A stretch of 64,000 nucleotides of DNA from Mesorhizobium loti (GTDB lineage: Bacteria; Pseudomonadota; Alphaproteobacteria; Rhizobiales; Rhizobiaceae). The notes under the pieces were generated by a model. The model was not told the origin of the DNA and ran no database searches. It saw only the letters and a list, made by a program, of their open reading frames with translations. This document shows, piece by piece, positions 28,777 to 37,574 of this stretch. Position 1 is the first letter of the stretch; each line of letters opens with the position of its first letter. The DNA lies in assembly GCF_003148495.1 (NCBI RefSeq), contig NZ_QGGH01000017.1, positions 44,416-108,415 of the forward strand. The letters run 5' to 3'. The position numbers and the translations under genes were made by a program.

Positions 28777-29361
28777 TCAGCCGTTCCATGGTCCCGAATA
28801 GTCGCCGTAAAGCTTTGCCGGATCGGGCCGCGGCCGCTCCGGCGCCGGGCCGGCATAAGAGCCGATATGGATAAAGCCGATGACCCGCTCCTGCGGCGCC
28901 AATCCTAGCAGCGCCCGGCCCTCCGGTACATCGGAATACCAGTTGCTGATCATGTTGGTGCCATAACCCAGCGCGTTGGCTGCTATCATCAGGTTCATCG
29001 CCGCCATACCGCCCGACAGGAACATTTCCCATTGCGGGATTTTTGGATTCTCCCTGGGGATAGATACAACGCCGATCACCAGCGGCGCGCGCGAGAACCG
29101 CGCCAGTTCCTGGTTGCGGCGGCCTTCTGGCAAGGGCCCCTCCCGCTGCTCGGCAAGGGCTGCCAGTTGCCTGCCGATCTCGACGCGCGCTTGGCCACGG
29201 TAGACGATGAAGCGCCAGGGCTCCAATCGGCCATGGTCGGGCACCCGTGAGGCAGCGGCGATCATCGTTGCGATTTCCGTATCGCTCGGCGCCGGCTCCT
29301 TCAGATCCGGAATTGGCGCGGAGTTTCGGGTCAGCAGGAAATCGATGATCGGCGACGCCAT
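28777..29361 (-). CDS. Nitroreductase-family protein (YdjA-like)
   Basis: A 194-residue FMN-dependent reductase of the nitroreductase fold. Visible marks are the FMN-binding region RVPDHGRLEPWRFIVY, a mid-section with MAAMNLMIAANALGYGTNMISNWYSD and the C-terminal GFIHIGSYAGPAPERPRPD. It resembles the short YdjA/TdsD-type members. The ATG at 29361 is chosen over upstream alternatives because MASPIIDFLLTRNS is the conserved start. It is co-transcribed with the flavin reductase gene just downstream. Confidence 0.87.
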   Translation of the reverse strand: MASPIIDFLLTRNSAPIPDLKEPAPSDTEIATMIAAASRVPDHGRLEPWRFIVYRGQARVEIGRQLAALAEQREGPLPEGRRNQELARFSRAPLVIGVVSIPRENPKIPQWEMFLSGGMAAMNLMIAANALGYGTNMISNWYSDVPEGRALLGLAPQERVIGFIHIGSYAGPAPERPRPDPAKLYGDYSGPWNG

Positions 29362-29518
29362 GGGCGCAAGTCTCCTAGACATTCTGTTTTGAGCTGAAGC
29401 GCACCATCGGGAATTCGGGCGGCTCGGGCATTGGCGCGGGATACGCCGGACGGAAGAGTCCTATCGATCGGACTCTTAAGCCTTGAAATTGCCACCGCCA
29501 TGGGCTTCAACGCAAGGC

Positions 29519-30481
29519 ATGTTTGAGGGGACTGTCCGTCTTTTCCTGATCTGGCTCGGCGCCCTGCTGTTGATGGCGCCGGTTTCGTTCGCCATAGCGC
29601 AGAACGTCGACGGTGTCAGTGACCTGAAGCTTCCGGGAATTTCAAGCTATGCGACGCCGAAAGGCGAGACATCGCTGGCGTTGAGCGGCGGCGGCGCCAT
29701 CACACTGTCCGCCCAGTTGACCGACAAGGGTTCCGACATCACGCGCGGCATCGTCTGGCGGGTCTTCAAGCCCGAAGCCGTCAACGGCAAATTGCCGATG
29801 GTCGCTTCCTCCCATGGCGGCACCGCCGTCTTCCAGCTCGAACCCGGCAGCTATCTGGTTCATGCCTCCTACGGCCGGGCCGGCGCCACCAAGCGCATCA
29901 CTGTCGGCAAGGATGCCAAGCGCGAAAGCCTCGTGCTCGATGCCGGCGGCCTCAAGCTCGACGCCGTGCTGTCCGGCGGCGTGCGCATTCCACCGAAGAA
30001 CCTGCGCTTTTCGATCTACGAGGGCACCGCCGAGGCCAATGGCGACCGCGCGCTGATCATTCCCGACGTCGAGCCCAACAGTGTCGTGCGGCTCAACGCC
30101 GGCATCTACCATGTCGTCTCGACCTATGGCGCGGTCAATGCGGTCATCCGCTCCGACATCCGCGTCGAGGCCGGCAAGCTGACCGAAGCCACCGTCGAGC
30201 ACCATGCCGCCGAGATCACGATGAAGCTGGTGCGCGAAACCGGTGGCGAGGCGATCGCCGATACCTCCTGGTCGCTGCTCAACGAATCCGGCGATCCAAT
30301 CAAGGAAACCGTCGGCGCCTTCGCCTCGATGGTGCTGGCCGAGGGCGACTACACCATCATCGCCAAGAACCGCGACCGCATCTATCAGAAGGATTTTACC
30401 GTCGTGGCCGGGCAGAACCAGGAGATCGAGGTTCTGGCCACCGAGGCTGCGGCGATGGATCCTGAAGAAGGCGCGGACTAA
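29519..30481 (+). CDS. Exported protein with three tandem beta-rich repeats
   Basis: A 320-residue protein with a signal peptide (about 1-27, ending FAIAQ). The mature part holds three related modules, each with a G-x-Y turn that starts a strand pair: GSYLVHASYG at 110, GIYHVVSTYG at 195 and GDYTIIAKN at 276, and each followed after about 15 residues by a V-x-A/G-x-x-x-E-like stretch. This looks like repeated immunoglobulin-like or carboxypeptidase-regulatory-like beta sandwiches. The function is unknown; a periplasmic or surface binding role is plausible. The start is chosen at the signal peptide; an upstream in-frame ATG at 29483 would add a non-signal extension. Confidence 0.75.
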   Translation: MFEGTVRLFLIWLGALLLMAPVSFAIAQNVDGVSDLKLPGISSYATPKGETSLALSGGGAITLSAQLTDKGSDITRGIVWRVFKPEAVNGKLPMVASSHGGTAVFQLEPGSYLVHASYGRAGATKRITVGKDAKRESLVLDAGGLKLDAVLSGGVRIPPKNLRFSIYEGTAEANGDRALIIPDVEPNSVVRLNAGIYHVVSTYGAVNAVIRSDIRVEAGKLTEATVEHHAAEITMKLVRETGGEAIADTSWSLLNESGDPIKETVGAFASMVLAEGDYTIIAKNRDRIYQKDFTVVAGQNQEIEVLATEAAAMDPEEGAD

Positions 30482-30493
30482 CCGCTTCTGACT

Positions 30494-31432
30494 TCAGGCC
30501 GCCAGCTTGGTCCGCGCCGGCAGGAACGGAATGCGCCGGCGCGCCACGACTGGCGCCAGGTCGAACACGCCGCGATAAAGCCGGTCGAGCAACGCCTTGC
30601 GGTCGCGCAACGGCTCCAGTTCGCTCCAGTTCAGCACATCGCCGACGCGCACGTCGATCGCCTTGCCGGACAGCCGCGCGAATTCATGGATTAGCAGCGA
30701 CGTGCGCAAGGTCAGCGAGGCCTTGCCGACGAATTTCGCCACCCGGCCGTCGCGCTCGGCCATGTTCATCGGCCCGCTGACCAGATGGAACAGCCTGCCG
30801 TTCTGCCCGGAAAAATGCATCGGAATGACCGACGCCTTGGCGTCCTGGACGAGACGGGCCGGAAACATCTTCCACGGCAGGTCGCGCGCCCGGCCAAAGC
30901 CCTTCGGCGCGGTGGCGACACCGCCGGCCGGAAACACCACGATGGTGACGCCCTCTTTCAGCAACCGCACCGCTTCATGGCGCACGGCCATGTTGTTCTT
31001 GAGCGCGTCCTTGGTCTCGGAGAAGTCGATCGGCAGCGAGTAAGGCTCCATCTCGCGGATCTTGAGCAGATCCTTGTGGATCATCACCCGGAACGGTCGT
31101 CCGAGCTGCTCGGCCAGCGACAGCACGGCAATGCCGTCACCGATGCCGAACGGATGATTGGCGACGATCACCAGCGGCGTATCCGGCAATTGTGCGGGCG
31201 GCCATTGATCTGATGTCCGCACCCGGACGTCGATCAGGTCGAGCATGCGGCTGAACACGCGTTCACCGGTCGGCACGACCTGGCGGCGCCAGAAATCATA
31301 GAGCGCGGTGTAGCGGTCGCGGCCCGACAGGCCCTCGACCGAATGAATGAACCAGCGCGTCAGCGCCGGCTGGCGCGGATTGGCATAGGAAAGCTCGGGA
31401 AAGGGTCGTTCGCGAAATTTCAGCTTGAGCAT
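30494..31432 (-). CDS. Lysophospholipid acyltransferase-family protein (PlsC-like)
   Basis: A 312-residue acyltransferase. The catalytic block is ANHPFGIGDG, with H93 and D99 (spacing H-x5-D, as in hemolysin-type acyltransferases), followed by a pocket block FPAGGVATAPKG. The rest matches glycerol-3-phosphate/lyso-lipid acyltransferases. It may acylate lysophosphatidate or an aminolipid such as ornithine lipid; which is not decidable here. The start at 31432 gives LKLKFRERPFPELSYAN, without signal peptide. Confidence 0.82.
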   Translation of the reverse strand: MLKLKFRERPFPELSYANPRQPALTRWFIHSVEGLSGRDRYTALYDFWRRQVVPTGERVFSRMLDLIDVRVRTSDQWPPAQLPDTPLVIVANHPFGIGDGIAVLSLAEQLGRPFRVMIHKDLLKIREMEPYSLPIDFSETKDALKNNMAVRHEAVRLLKEGVTIVVFPAGGVATAPKGFGRARDLPWKMFPARLVQDAKASVIPMHFSGQNGRLFHLVSGPMNMAERDGRVAKFVGKASLTLRTSLLIHEFARLSGKAIDVRVGDVLNWSELEPLRDRKALLDRLYRGVFDLAPVVARRRIPFLPARTKLAA

Positions 31433-31464
31433 AGGGGCTCGTTACAAGGTCGGCGTGACAGGGA

Positions 31465-31497
31465 TATGAAAATGGCGGTGGATCGCTCCACCGCCAT
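31465..31497 (-). terminator. Rho-independent terminator after thrS
   Basis: A perfect 11-base stem, ATGGCGGTGGA at 31472-31482 with its complement at 31487-31497, closes a four-base loop. On the minus strand it is followed by TTTTCATATC. It starts 20 bases past the thrS stop. Confidence 0.8.
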
Positions 31498-31516
31498 GTC
31501 GTCGGAACTGTGCCGA

Positions 31517-33493
31517 TTACGCAGCGCGTTTGCGGCGGCGATCAGGTGTCATGGCCTCTTCGGTCAACTGCGCGATCGCCTGGTCGAGGCCAAGCGATTC
31601 CTGGTCGCGTGAGCCCAGCCGGCGCATGTTGACCGTCTGCTCTTCCGCCTCACGCTTGCCGCAGACGAGGATGACCGGAACCTTGGCCAGGCTGTGCTCG
31701 CGGACCTTGTAGTTGATCTTCTCGTTGCGCAGATCCGCTTCCGCCAACAGCCCGGCGGCCTTCAGCCTTGCCACCACCTCGGTCGCATAGCCGTCGGCGT
31801 CCGACGTGATCGTCGCCACCACCACCTGCAGCGGCGCGAACCACAGCGGGAAATGGCCGGAATAGTGTTCGATCAGGATGCCGAGGAAGCGCTCCATCGA
31901 ACCGCAGATGGCGCGGTGCACCATGACCGGCTGCTTCTTCTCGGAATCCGAGCCGATATAGAAGGCGCCAAAACGTTCTGGCAGGTTGAAGTCGACCTGC
32001 GTCGTGCCGCACTGCCATTCGCGACCGATGGCATCCCTGAGCACATACTCGAATTTCGGCCCGTAGAAGGCGCCCTCGCCCGGATTGATCGAGGTCTTGA
32101 TCCGATTGCCGGACCTTGCCCTGATCGTCTCCAGCACGTTGCCCATGATTGCCTCGGCGTGGTCCCACGCCTCGTCGGTGCCGACGCGCTTGTCCGGTCG
32201 TGTCGACAGCTTGACGCTGACTTCTTCAAAACCGAAATCGGCATAGGTCGACAGGATCAAATCGTTGATGCGCAGGCATTCCGCTGCCAGCTGTTCCTCG
32301 GTGCAGAAGATGTGCGCATCGTCCTGCGTAAAGCCGCGCACGCGCATCAGCCCGTGCAGTGCTCCGGACGGCTCGTAACGGTGCACATTGCCGAATTCTG
32401 CAAGCTTTACGGGTAGATCGCGATAGGACTTCAACCCATGCTTGAATATCTGCACATGGCCCGGACAGTTCATCGGCTTCAGCGCGAAGACGCGGTCGTC
32501 ATCGGTGTCGTCGCCGGCGACCGTCACCTTGAACATGGCGTCGCGATACCAACCCCAGTGGCCTGACGTCTCCCACAGGCTCTTGTCGAGAACCTGCGGT
32601 GCGTTGACCTCCTGATAGCCCTGCTCGTCGAGGCGGCGGCGCATGTAGTTGACCAGATTCTGGAACATCTTCCAGCCCTTGGCGTGCCAGAAGACGACGC
32701 CCGGTCCCTCTTCCTGGAAATGGAACAGGTCCATCTCGCGGCCGATCTTCCTGTGGTCGCGCTTCTCGGCCTCCTCCAGCATCGTCTGGTAGGCTTCTAG
32801 CTGCGCCTGGTCGGCCCAGGCGGTGCCGTAGATGCGCGTCAGCATCGGATTGTTCGAGTCACCGCGCCAATAGGCGCCGGCCACCTTCATCAATTTGAAG
32901 GCGTTGCCGATCTGCCCGGTCGAGGCCATGTGCGGGCCACGGCAAAGGTCGAACCAGTCGCCCTGCGCGTAGATCTTGAGATCCTGATCCTCGGGAATGG
33001 CGTCGATCAGCTCGAGCTTGTAGCGTTCGCCCTTGTCGGCAAACACTTTTTTCGCCTTGTCGCGCGGCCAGACCTCTTTGGTGAACAGCTTGTTGCGCGC
33101 AATGATTTCGCGCATCTTCTTCTCGATCACCGGAAAATCGTCAGGCGTGAACGGCTCGTTGCGGGCAAAGTCGTAGTAGAACCCGTTCTCGATCACCGGC
33201 CCGATGGTCACCTGCGTTCCCGGCCATATCTCCTGCACGGCTTCCGCCAGCACGTGTGCGGTGTCGTGGCGGATCAGTTCCAGCGCGCGCGGATCATCGC
33301 GGGTGACGATCTCGACCTTGCCGGACTTACCCAGCGGGTCACTGAGGTCGCGCACGGTCCCGTCGATGGCGTAGGCGACGGCCTTCTTGGCCAAGGACTT
33401 CGAAATCGATTCGGCTAGGCCAGCACCGGTCATCGCCGCGTCGTATTCGCGAACGGAGCCGTCGGGAAATGTCAGGGAAACGGAATTCAGCAT
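31517..33493 (-). CDS. thrS: Threonyl-tRNA synthetase
   Basis: A 658-residue class II synthetase that charges tRNA-Thr. The N-terminal TGS domain spans about 1-65. The editing domain carries HDTAHVLAEAVQ near residue 75 and CRGPHMASTG near 185. The catalytic core holds MNCPGHVQIFKHGLKSYRDLP and RVRGFTQDDAHIFC, and the C-terminal anticodon domain ends KVPVILVCGKREAEEQTVNMR. Full length for the family. It is a single gene with its own terminator. Confidence 0.98.
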   Translation of the reverse strand: MLNSVSLTFPDGSVREYDAAMTGAGLAESISKSLAKKAVAYAIDGTVRDLSDPLGKSGKVEIVTRDDPRALELIRHDTAHVLAEAVQEIWPGTQVTIGPVIENGFYYDFARNEPFTPDDFPVIEKKMREIIARNKLFTKEVWPRDKAKKVFADKGERYKLELIDAIPEDQDLKIYAQGDWFDLCRGPHMASTGQIGNAFKLMKVAGAYWRGDSNNPMLTRIYGTAWADQAQLEAYQTMLEEAEKRDHRKIGREMDLFHFQEEGPGVVFWHAKGWKMFQNLVNYMRRRLDEQGYQEVNAPQVLDKSLWETSGHWGWYRDAMFKVTVAGDDTDDDRVFALKPMNCPGHVQIFKHGLKSYRDLPVKLAEFGNVHRYEPSGALHGLMRVRGFTQDDAHIFCTEEQLAAECLRINDLILSTYADFGFEEVSVKLSTRPDKRVGTDEAWDHAEAIMGNVLETIRARSGNRIKTSINPGEGAFYGPKFEYVLRDAIGREWQCGTTQVDFNLPERFGAFYIGSDSEKKQPVMVHRAICGSMERFLGILIEHYSGHFPLWFAPLQVVVATITSDADGYATEVVARLKAAGLLAEADLRNEKINYKVREHSLAKVPVILVCGKREAEEQTVNMRRLGSRDQESLGLDQAIAQLTEEAMTPDRRRKRAA

Positions 33494-33536
33494 GTGTATC
33501 TCCTATCCAGTCCCGCAAACGAGCGCGGGTGGTCGT

Positions 33537-33559
33537 GGGAAAAGCCGGATGCGTCCGGC
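33537..33559 (-). terminator. Rho-independent terminator after the class D beta-lactamase gene
   Basis: On the minus strand GCCGGA-CGCA-TCCGGC is followed by TTTTCCC. A second, larger GC-rich hairpin just upstream (about 33557-33592) may assist. Confidence 0.75.
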
Positions 33560-33619
33560 GGCGGCTGTCTTTTATGGACAGATTCCGCCGCCGTAAAGCC
33601 CGGCTCAGGTGTCAGGCCT

Positions 33620-34447
33620 TCATTTGATGAGCAGCGGCAGATCCTTCAGGAACGCGGCCCGGGTCTTGAGGCCCTTCGGCATATCGGTGCGGTTGGTGTC
33701 GACGACAAGCCGCGCAAAGACGATCTGGCGGCCATCCTTGTTCGCCCAGCCGACGAACCAGCCGAGCGAGCGCTTGTCCTGGACCTTGTCGGCGTCGTTA
33801 CGCAGCCTGGTGCTGCCGGTCTTGCCTTGCACCGTCCAGCCTCCGGCCTGGAAGGTCGGGATAATGGCTGATGTCATGTCGTAAGCCTTGGCCGAGACCG
33901 GCAGCTTGCGGGCCAGTAGCTTGCGCAGGAAATCGACCTGCTCGACCGGCGTGATCTTGAGCGAGGAATTCACCCAGGACTGGGTCAGACCATCATTCTT
34001 ACCGGGATTGCCGGAAACATCGGCGTTGCCGTAGTCGAATTTCGAGACGTAGCCGGCAAAACTCTGCTGCCCGAGCCGGCGGGTGATTTCCCGGGAGAAC
34101 CACAGGATCGAATCCCGCTCCCAGACCACCGGGTCGACTGTCTTCTGATCCCGCTTCACCGCGTTGAATTCAGGCTTGTAATCCCAGCTCGGCGTGTGCT
34201 CGTCGTTCAGGATCCCGCTGTCGTAGCCGATCAGCGACAGCGGCACCTTGAACGTCGAAGCCGGGCTGAACCGCTGGTCGCACACACCATCCTGGTAAAG
34301 CGTCGTGCCGCTCGCCGCGTCAGCGATCACCGTGCATTCGACGTCCTTCAGCGGCGCCGATTGCGCGCGCAACGGAAATCCCAGCAGCCAGGCGAGCAGG
34401 AACAGGATTCCGGCAAAGATGAAGGGAAGACGGTCGAAATTGCGCAT
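33620..34447 (-). CDS. Class D (OXA-type) beta-lactamase
   Basis: A 275-residue secreted serine hydrolase. The signal peptide runs to about residue 30. Active-site motifs are STFK (64-67, nucleophile S64), YGN (139-141) and KTGS (209-212), with a WVNSSLKI block between. Motif II, usually S-x-V, reads S-R-E at 118-120, a variation that occurs in some class D relatives and may narrow activity. The surroundings are chromosomal housekeeping genes, not a resistance island, so this is likely an intrinsic penicillinase or a penicillin-binding-like protein. Activity cannot be inferred from sequence. Confidence 0.88.
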   Translation of the reverse strand: MRNFDRLPFIFAGILFLLAWLLGFPLRAQSAPLKDVECTVIADAASGTTLYQDGVCDQRFSPASTFKVPLSLIGYDSGILNDEHTPSWDYKPEFNAVKRDQKTVDPVVWERDSILWFSREITRRLGQQSFAGYVSKFDYGNADVSGNPGKNDGLTQSWVNSSLKITPVEQVDFLRKLLARKLPVSAKAYDMTSAIIPTFQAGGWTVQGKTGSTRLRNDADKVQDKRSLGWFVGWANKDGRQIVFARLVVDTNRTDMPKGLKTRAAFLKDLPLLIK

Positions 34448-34593
34448 TGATGCTCGCTCCAGAAGGGTGTTCGCGAGCGGCTTAGCGAGGTCTCTTGTCT
34501 CGATTTTGTCTCAAATGCGCAGTCTTTGTGCAGGCTTGTGTTAACCCTACCAGATCGTAAACGCGCAGTGCCGCCGGAACATGACCGGCGCCA

Positions 34594-34965
34594 TCAGCCC
34601 TGCGCTTCGCCACGCTTGCTGCCGATCCGCCAGTACCGCCAGGGCATGAACCAGACGTAGCGCTCCGCCAAGGCTTCCGGCACGCGGTCGATGCCGTGCG
34701 TGCCGAATGGCCCGCAGCGCAGCACGCGGAAAAACCCCATCCAGCCGCCGGCCCACAAGCCATGGCGGGCGATCGCCTCATGCGCATACTCCGAACAGGT
34801 CGGCAGATGCCGGCAGGAATTGCCGACAAAGCCGGACAGCGTCAGCTGATAAAGGCGCACGAGCGACGTACCGAGCAGACGGCCGGGCGTCTTGCGCCAC
34901 GGGCCGGGCCAGTTGCGGCCGCGCCCCGACGGTTTGGCAATATGGGCATGCCCATGCGGATCCAC
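34594..34965 (-). CDS. yidD: Membrane protein insertion efficiency factor YidD
   Basis: A 123-residue protein whose core LVRLYQLTLSGFVGNSCRHLPTCSEYAHEAI-type stretch (about 45-80), with CRxxPTCSxYA, and GFFRVLRCGPF are diagnostic for YidD. Members assist YidC in membrane protein insertion. The GTG at 34965 is used because GGAG lies eight bases upstream. The frame is open further up, but that sequence is low in conservation. The C-terminal tail beyond PFGTHGIDRVPE (about 30 residues) is a rhizobial extension. Confidence 0.85.
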   Translation of the reverse strand: MDPHGHAHIAKPSGRGRNWPGPWRKTPGRLLGTSLVRLYQLTLSGFVGNSCRHLPTCSEYAHEAIARHGLWAGGWMGFFRVLRCGPFGTHGIDRVPEALAERYVWFMPWRYWRIGSKRGEAQG

Positions 34966-35288
34966 CGCGGTCTCCGTATCACGTTCCAGCTCGATAGATG
35001 TGGGCTTCGGCGGAAGAACGCAATCCCCGCCTGTCTGCCTGTCGTCATGGGCGGGAACGGCGAAACGGCTGCCTGTCAACCGAAGGCGTCCAGCAGCCGG
35101 GGCTGGCCGGCTCTTCGCCGCGCTTTCCATGCTGTCTTTCGTTACGCCATTGGAACGTCGCGATCCGCATGACATCGCCGAAGATGCTCAGGAACTGGAT
35201 CATGGTCGTATCTCCTTTGACGCGATTAGACCGCCGCTGGCCTTCGCCTTCAAACGAGTATAATTTCCACTTCGGATAATCCTGGGTT

Positions 35289-36200
35289 ATGCGAATGAAA
35301 CGCGGACGCTTGCCGCTGACGGCATTGAGAAGCTTCGAGGCGGCCGGCAGGCATCTGAGCTTCAGCCGGGCCGCCGAGGAGCTTTTCGTCTCGCAGGCGG
35401 CGATCAGCCGGCAGATCCGCGAGCTCGAAATCTTTCTGCGACAACCCCTGTTCGAACGTCACCATCGCCGCGTCGAACTGACGGATGCAGGCCAGCGTCT
35501 GCTGGATCAGCTTGTCAGGAGTTTCGACGCCATCGACACCTTGCTTGGGGAACTGGTGGCGACGCCGATGCAGTCCGTGGTTCGCGTCAGTGTCGAGCCG
35601 TCGCTTGCATCCGTGTGGCTGGTGCCCCGGCTCAATCGATTTCGCCAATTGCGGCCCGATATCGACGTCTCTCTCGAAGTGGACCCAAGGCTGATCGAGT
35701 TCCGCAGCGATCAGCCCGAACTCGCCTTGCGCTTCAGCGCACATGCCAGCTCGTGGCCGCGCAGCCAGGCTGAGCGGCTTGCCTCGACAGTCGATTCGCC
35801 GGTTCTGTCGCCGGCGCTGCTAGCTTCCGGCCCTGCCCTCGAGAGGCCGATCGATCTTGGTCGCTATACGCTTTTGCACGAGGAGAACCGTCAGGGCTGG
35901 GCGCGCTGGTTCGAAGCGGCCGGCGTGCCGGCCGACGCCGTGCCCGCGCGCGGTCCGATGCTGGCGGACGCGTCGCTTTCAAAGCAGGCCGCCCTGCTCG
36001 GACATGGCGTGGCACTGGGCGATCTCCTGCAGATCGGCGGGGAAATCAAATCCGGCACGCTGATCAAGCCGTTCGACATCAACGTCGCATCCGGCGCCTA
36101 TTGGCTGGTGGCCAGAAACCTGCGCGATCTGCCGGAACCTGCCGCCGCGTTCGCCGACTGGGTACGCGGCGAATTTGCCGAAAGCAGACGTGCTCTGTAA
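35289..36200 (+). CDS. LysR-family transcriptional regulator, GcvA-like
   Basis: A 303-residue regulator. The N-terminal winged helix (about 7-66) contains LRSFEAAGRHLSFSRAAEELFVSQAAISRQI, a standard LysR motif in the GcvA/AmpR subgroup, followed by a substrate domain from about 90 (VRVSVEPSLASVWLVPRLNRF). No divergent target gene lies next to it: yidD is in the same divergent position but is an unlikely target. Its regulon is unknown. Confidence 0.9.
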   Translation: MRMKRGRLPLTALRSFEAAGRHLSFSRAAEELFVSQAAISRQIRELEIFLRQPLFERHHRRVELTDAGQRLLDQLVRSFDAIDTLLGELVATPMQSVVRVSVEPSLASVWLVPRLNRFRQLRPDIDVSLEVDPRLIEFRSDQPELALRFSAHASSWPRSQAERLASTVDSPVLSPALLASGPALERPIDLGRYTLLHEENRQGWARWFEAAGVPADAVPARGPMLADASLSKQAALLGHGVALGDLLQIGGEIKSGTLIKPFDINVASGAYWLVARNLRDLPEPAAAFADWVRGEFAESRRAL

Positions 36201-36217
36201 CGGTCGGTTATCGGCCC

Positions 36218-36664
36218 TCAGGCCGCTTCTTCGGCGCGCTTCTTTTCGATCTGGCCGATCGCGTCGACCACGGCATCGAAAGTCAGCATGGTCGAGGCAT
36301 GACGCGCCTTGTAGTCGCGCACCGGCTCCAGATATCTGAGGTCCGCGAAGCGACCGTCCGGCGGGGCGCCATTTTCTTTCAGCATCTTCAGCATGGTGTC
36401 GCGCACCGCGCGCAATTCCTCGGCACTGGCACCGACGACATGCTGCGCCATGATCGAGGACGACGCCTGGCCGAGCGCGCAGGCCTTCACGTCATGGGCA
36501 AAGTCCGTGACCACGCCATCGCGCATCTTGAGGTCGACGGTGACGGTCGAGCCGCAAAGCTTGGAATGCGCCTTGGCGGTCGCGTCAGGATGATCGAGGC
36601 GACCGATGCGGGCGATGTTTCCGGCAAAACCGAGAATTTTCGTATTGTAGACATCGTTTATCAT
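36218..36664 (-). CDS. IscU/SufU-like iron-sulfur scaffold protein with two cysteines
   Basis: A 148-residue NifU-N-type protein. Cysteines C37 in KLCGSTV and C62 in KACALGQASSS occupy the first two cluster-binding positions. The third, normally a cysteine about 60 residues later, is H122 in YKARHASTM. That leaves a two-Cys-plus-His set, so its ability to assemble a cluster is uncertain. The start at 36664 begins MINDVYN, the conserved N-terminus. It is divergent from folE. It could act with a Suf system elsewhere in the genome. Confidence 0.85.
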   Translation of the reverse strand: MINDVYNTKILGFAGNIARIGRLDHPDATAKAHSKLCGSTVTVDLKMRDGVVTDFAHDVKACALGQASSSIMAQHVVGASAEELRAVRDTMLKMLKENGAPPDGRFADLRYLEPVRDYKARHASTMLTFDAVVDAIGQIEKKRAEEAA

Positions 36665-36810
36665 TATTTTCCAATCCGTCGCCGCCAAGCGAACAGCGAT
36701 TGCCGCTGTCGTGTCTTCCTTTCGCTCATCGTGACCATATATAATGCTGGTAGTCCGGTATCGACAAGACAACGAAAGCCAATGTCCTTGCCGGGAAGTT
36801 CACGCCACTT

Positions 36811-36880
36811 ACGGGGCTGGAAACGGGGCGAGTTTCCGAAACCGAAAGGTCGTGGTCCGTTCAACTCGTTCCTCCGCCGA
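36811..36880 (+). promoter_or_regulatory. Probable THF-II (folE motif) riboswitch
   Basis: The leader of folE has a GGAAAC...GTTTCC stem-loop (36819-36837), then the conserved-looking run CGTGGTCCGTTCAACTCGTT (36851-36870). The folE RNA motif is known in alphaproteobacteria upstream of folE and binds tetrahydrofolate. CTCC at 36872-36875 can pair with the GGAG of the folE ribosome-binding site at 36892-36895, which would give translational control. Identification is from memory of the motif and from context. Confidence 0.65.
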
Positions 36881-36904
36881 GAGGGACTACGGGAGACGCC
36901 TTTT

Positions 36905-37540
36905 ATGGATGCCGTCATCAAGAAACTCATGCCCCAGTCAGCCTATATGGAGAAGCCGGTTACCGACCGGCCGAGCGAAGCCGAAGTCGAGGCCGCCGTG
37001 CGCACGCTTTTGCGCTGGACCGGCGACAATCCGGACCGCGAAGGGCTGATCGACACACCGAAGCGGGTGGCCAAGGCCTATCGCGAAATGTTCGGCGGCT
37101 ACGACATGTGCCCGGCCGAGGAACTCGGCCGCACCTTCGAGGAGGTCGCCGGCTACGATGACCTGGTCATCGTCAAGGACATAACATTCCATTCGCATTG
37201 CGAGCACCACATGGTGCCGATCATCGGCAAGGCGCATGTCGGCTATCTGCCGGACGGCAAGGTCGTCGGCCTTTCCAAGATCGCGCGTGTCGTCGACATC
37301 TTCGCCCACCGCCTGCAGACGCAGGAGGCCCTGACGGCGCAGATCGCCGGCGTCATCCAGGACGTGCTCAATCCGCGCGGCGTCGCCGTCATGATCGAGG
37401 CCGAACACATGTGCATGGCCATGCGCGGCATCCGCAAGCAGGGTTCCACAACGCTGACCTCTACCTTCACCGGTGTCTTCAAGGACACGCCCGAAGAGCA
37501 GGTCCGTTTCGTCACCATGGTGCGCGGCGGCGGGGTCTGA
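36905..37540 (+). CDS. folE: GTP cyclohydrolase I
   Basis: A 211-residue enzyme for the first step of tetrahydrofolate synthesis (GTP to dihydroneopterin triphosphate). Zinc ligands are C99 and H102 in FHSHCEHHMVPI and C170 in AEHMCMAMRG. GLSKIARVVDIFAHRLQTQE and the C-terminal KQGSTTLTSTFTG are typical. The ATG at 36905 is set by GGGAG at 36891-36895; an open frame upstream is only leader. It probably sits under a THF-II riboswitch and forms an operon with hisI. Confidence 0.97.
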   Translation: MDAVIKKLMPQSAYMEKPVTDRPSEAEVEAAVRTLLRWTGDNPDREGLIDTPKRVAKAYREMFGGYDMCPAEELGRTFEEVAGYDDLVIVKDITFHSHCEHHMVPIIGKAHVGYLPDGKVVGLSKIARVVDIFAHRLQTQEALTAQIAGVIQDVLNPRGVAVMIEAEHMCMAMRGIRKQGSTTLTSTFTGVFKDTPEEQVRFVTMVRGGGV

Positions 37541-37574
37541 TAGCCCCACCGACTTCGCTAGATAAGGACCGGCG

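Noticed and set aside
36740..36745. TATAAT as a folE promoter
   Set aside because: There is no recognisable -35 box at the right distance, so it is too weak to list as a feature.
36101..36904. Upstream extension of the folE reading frame
   Set aside because: The extension crosses the LysR end and the IscU-like gene on the other strand and the RNA leader; the start at 36905 has a good ribosome-binding site and matches the conserved N-terminus.
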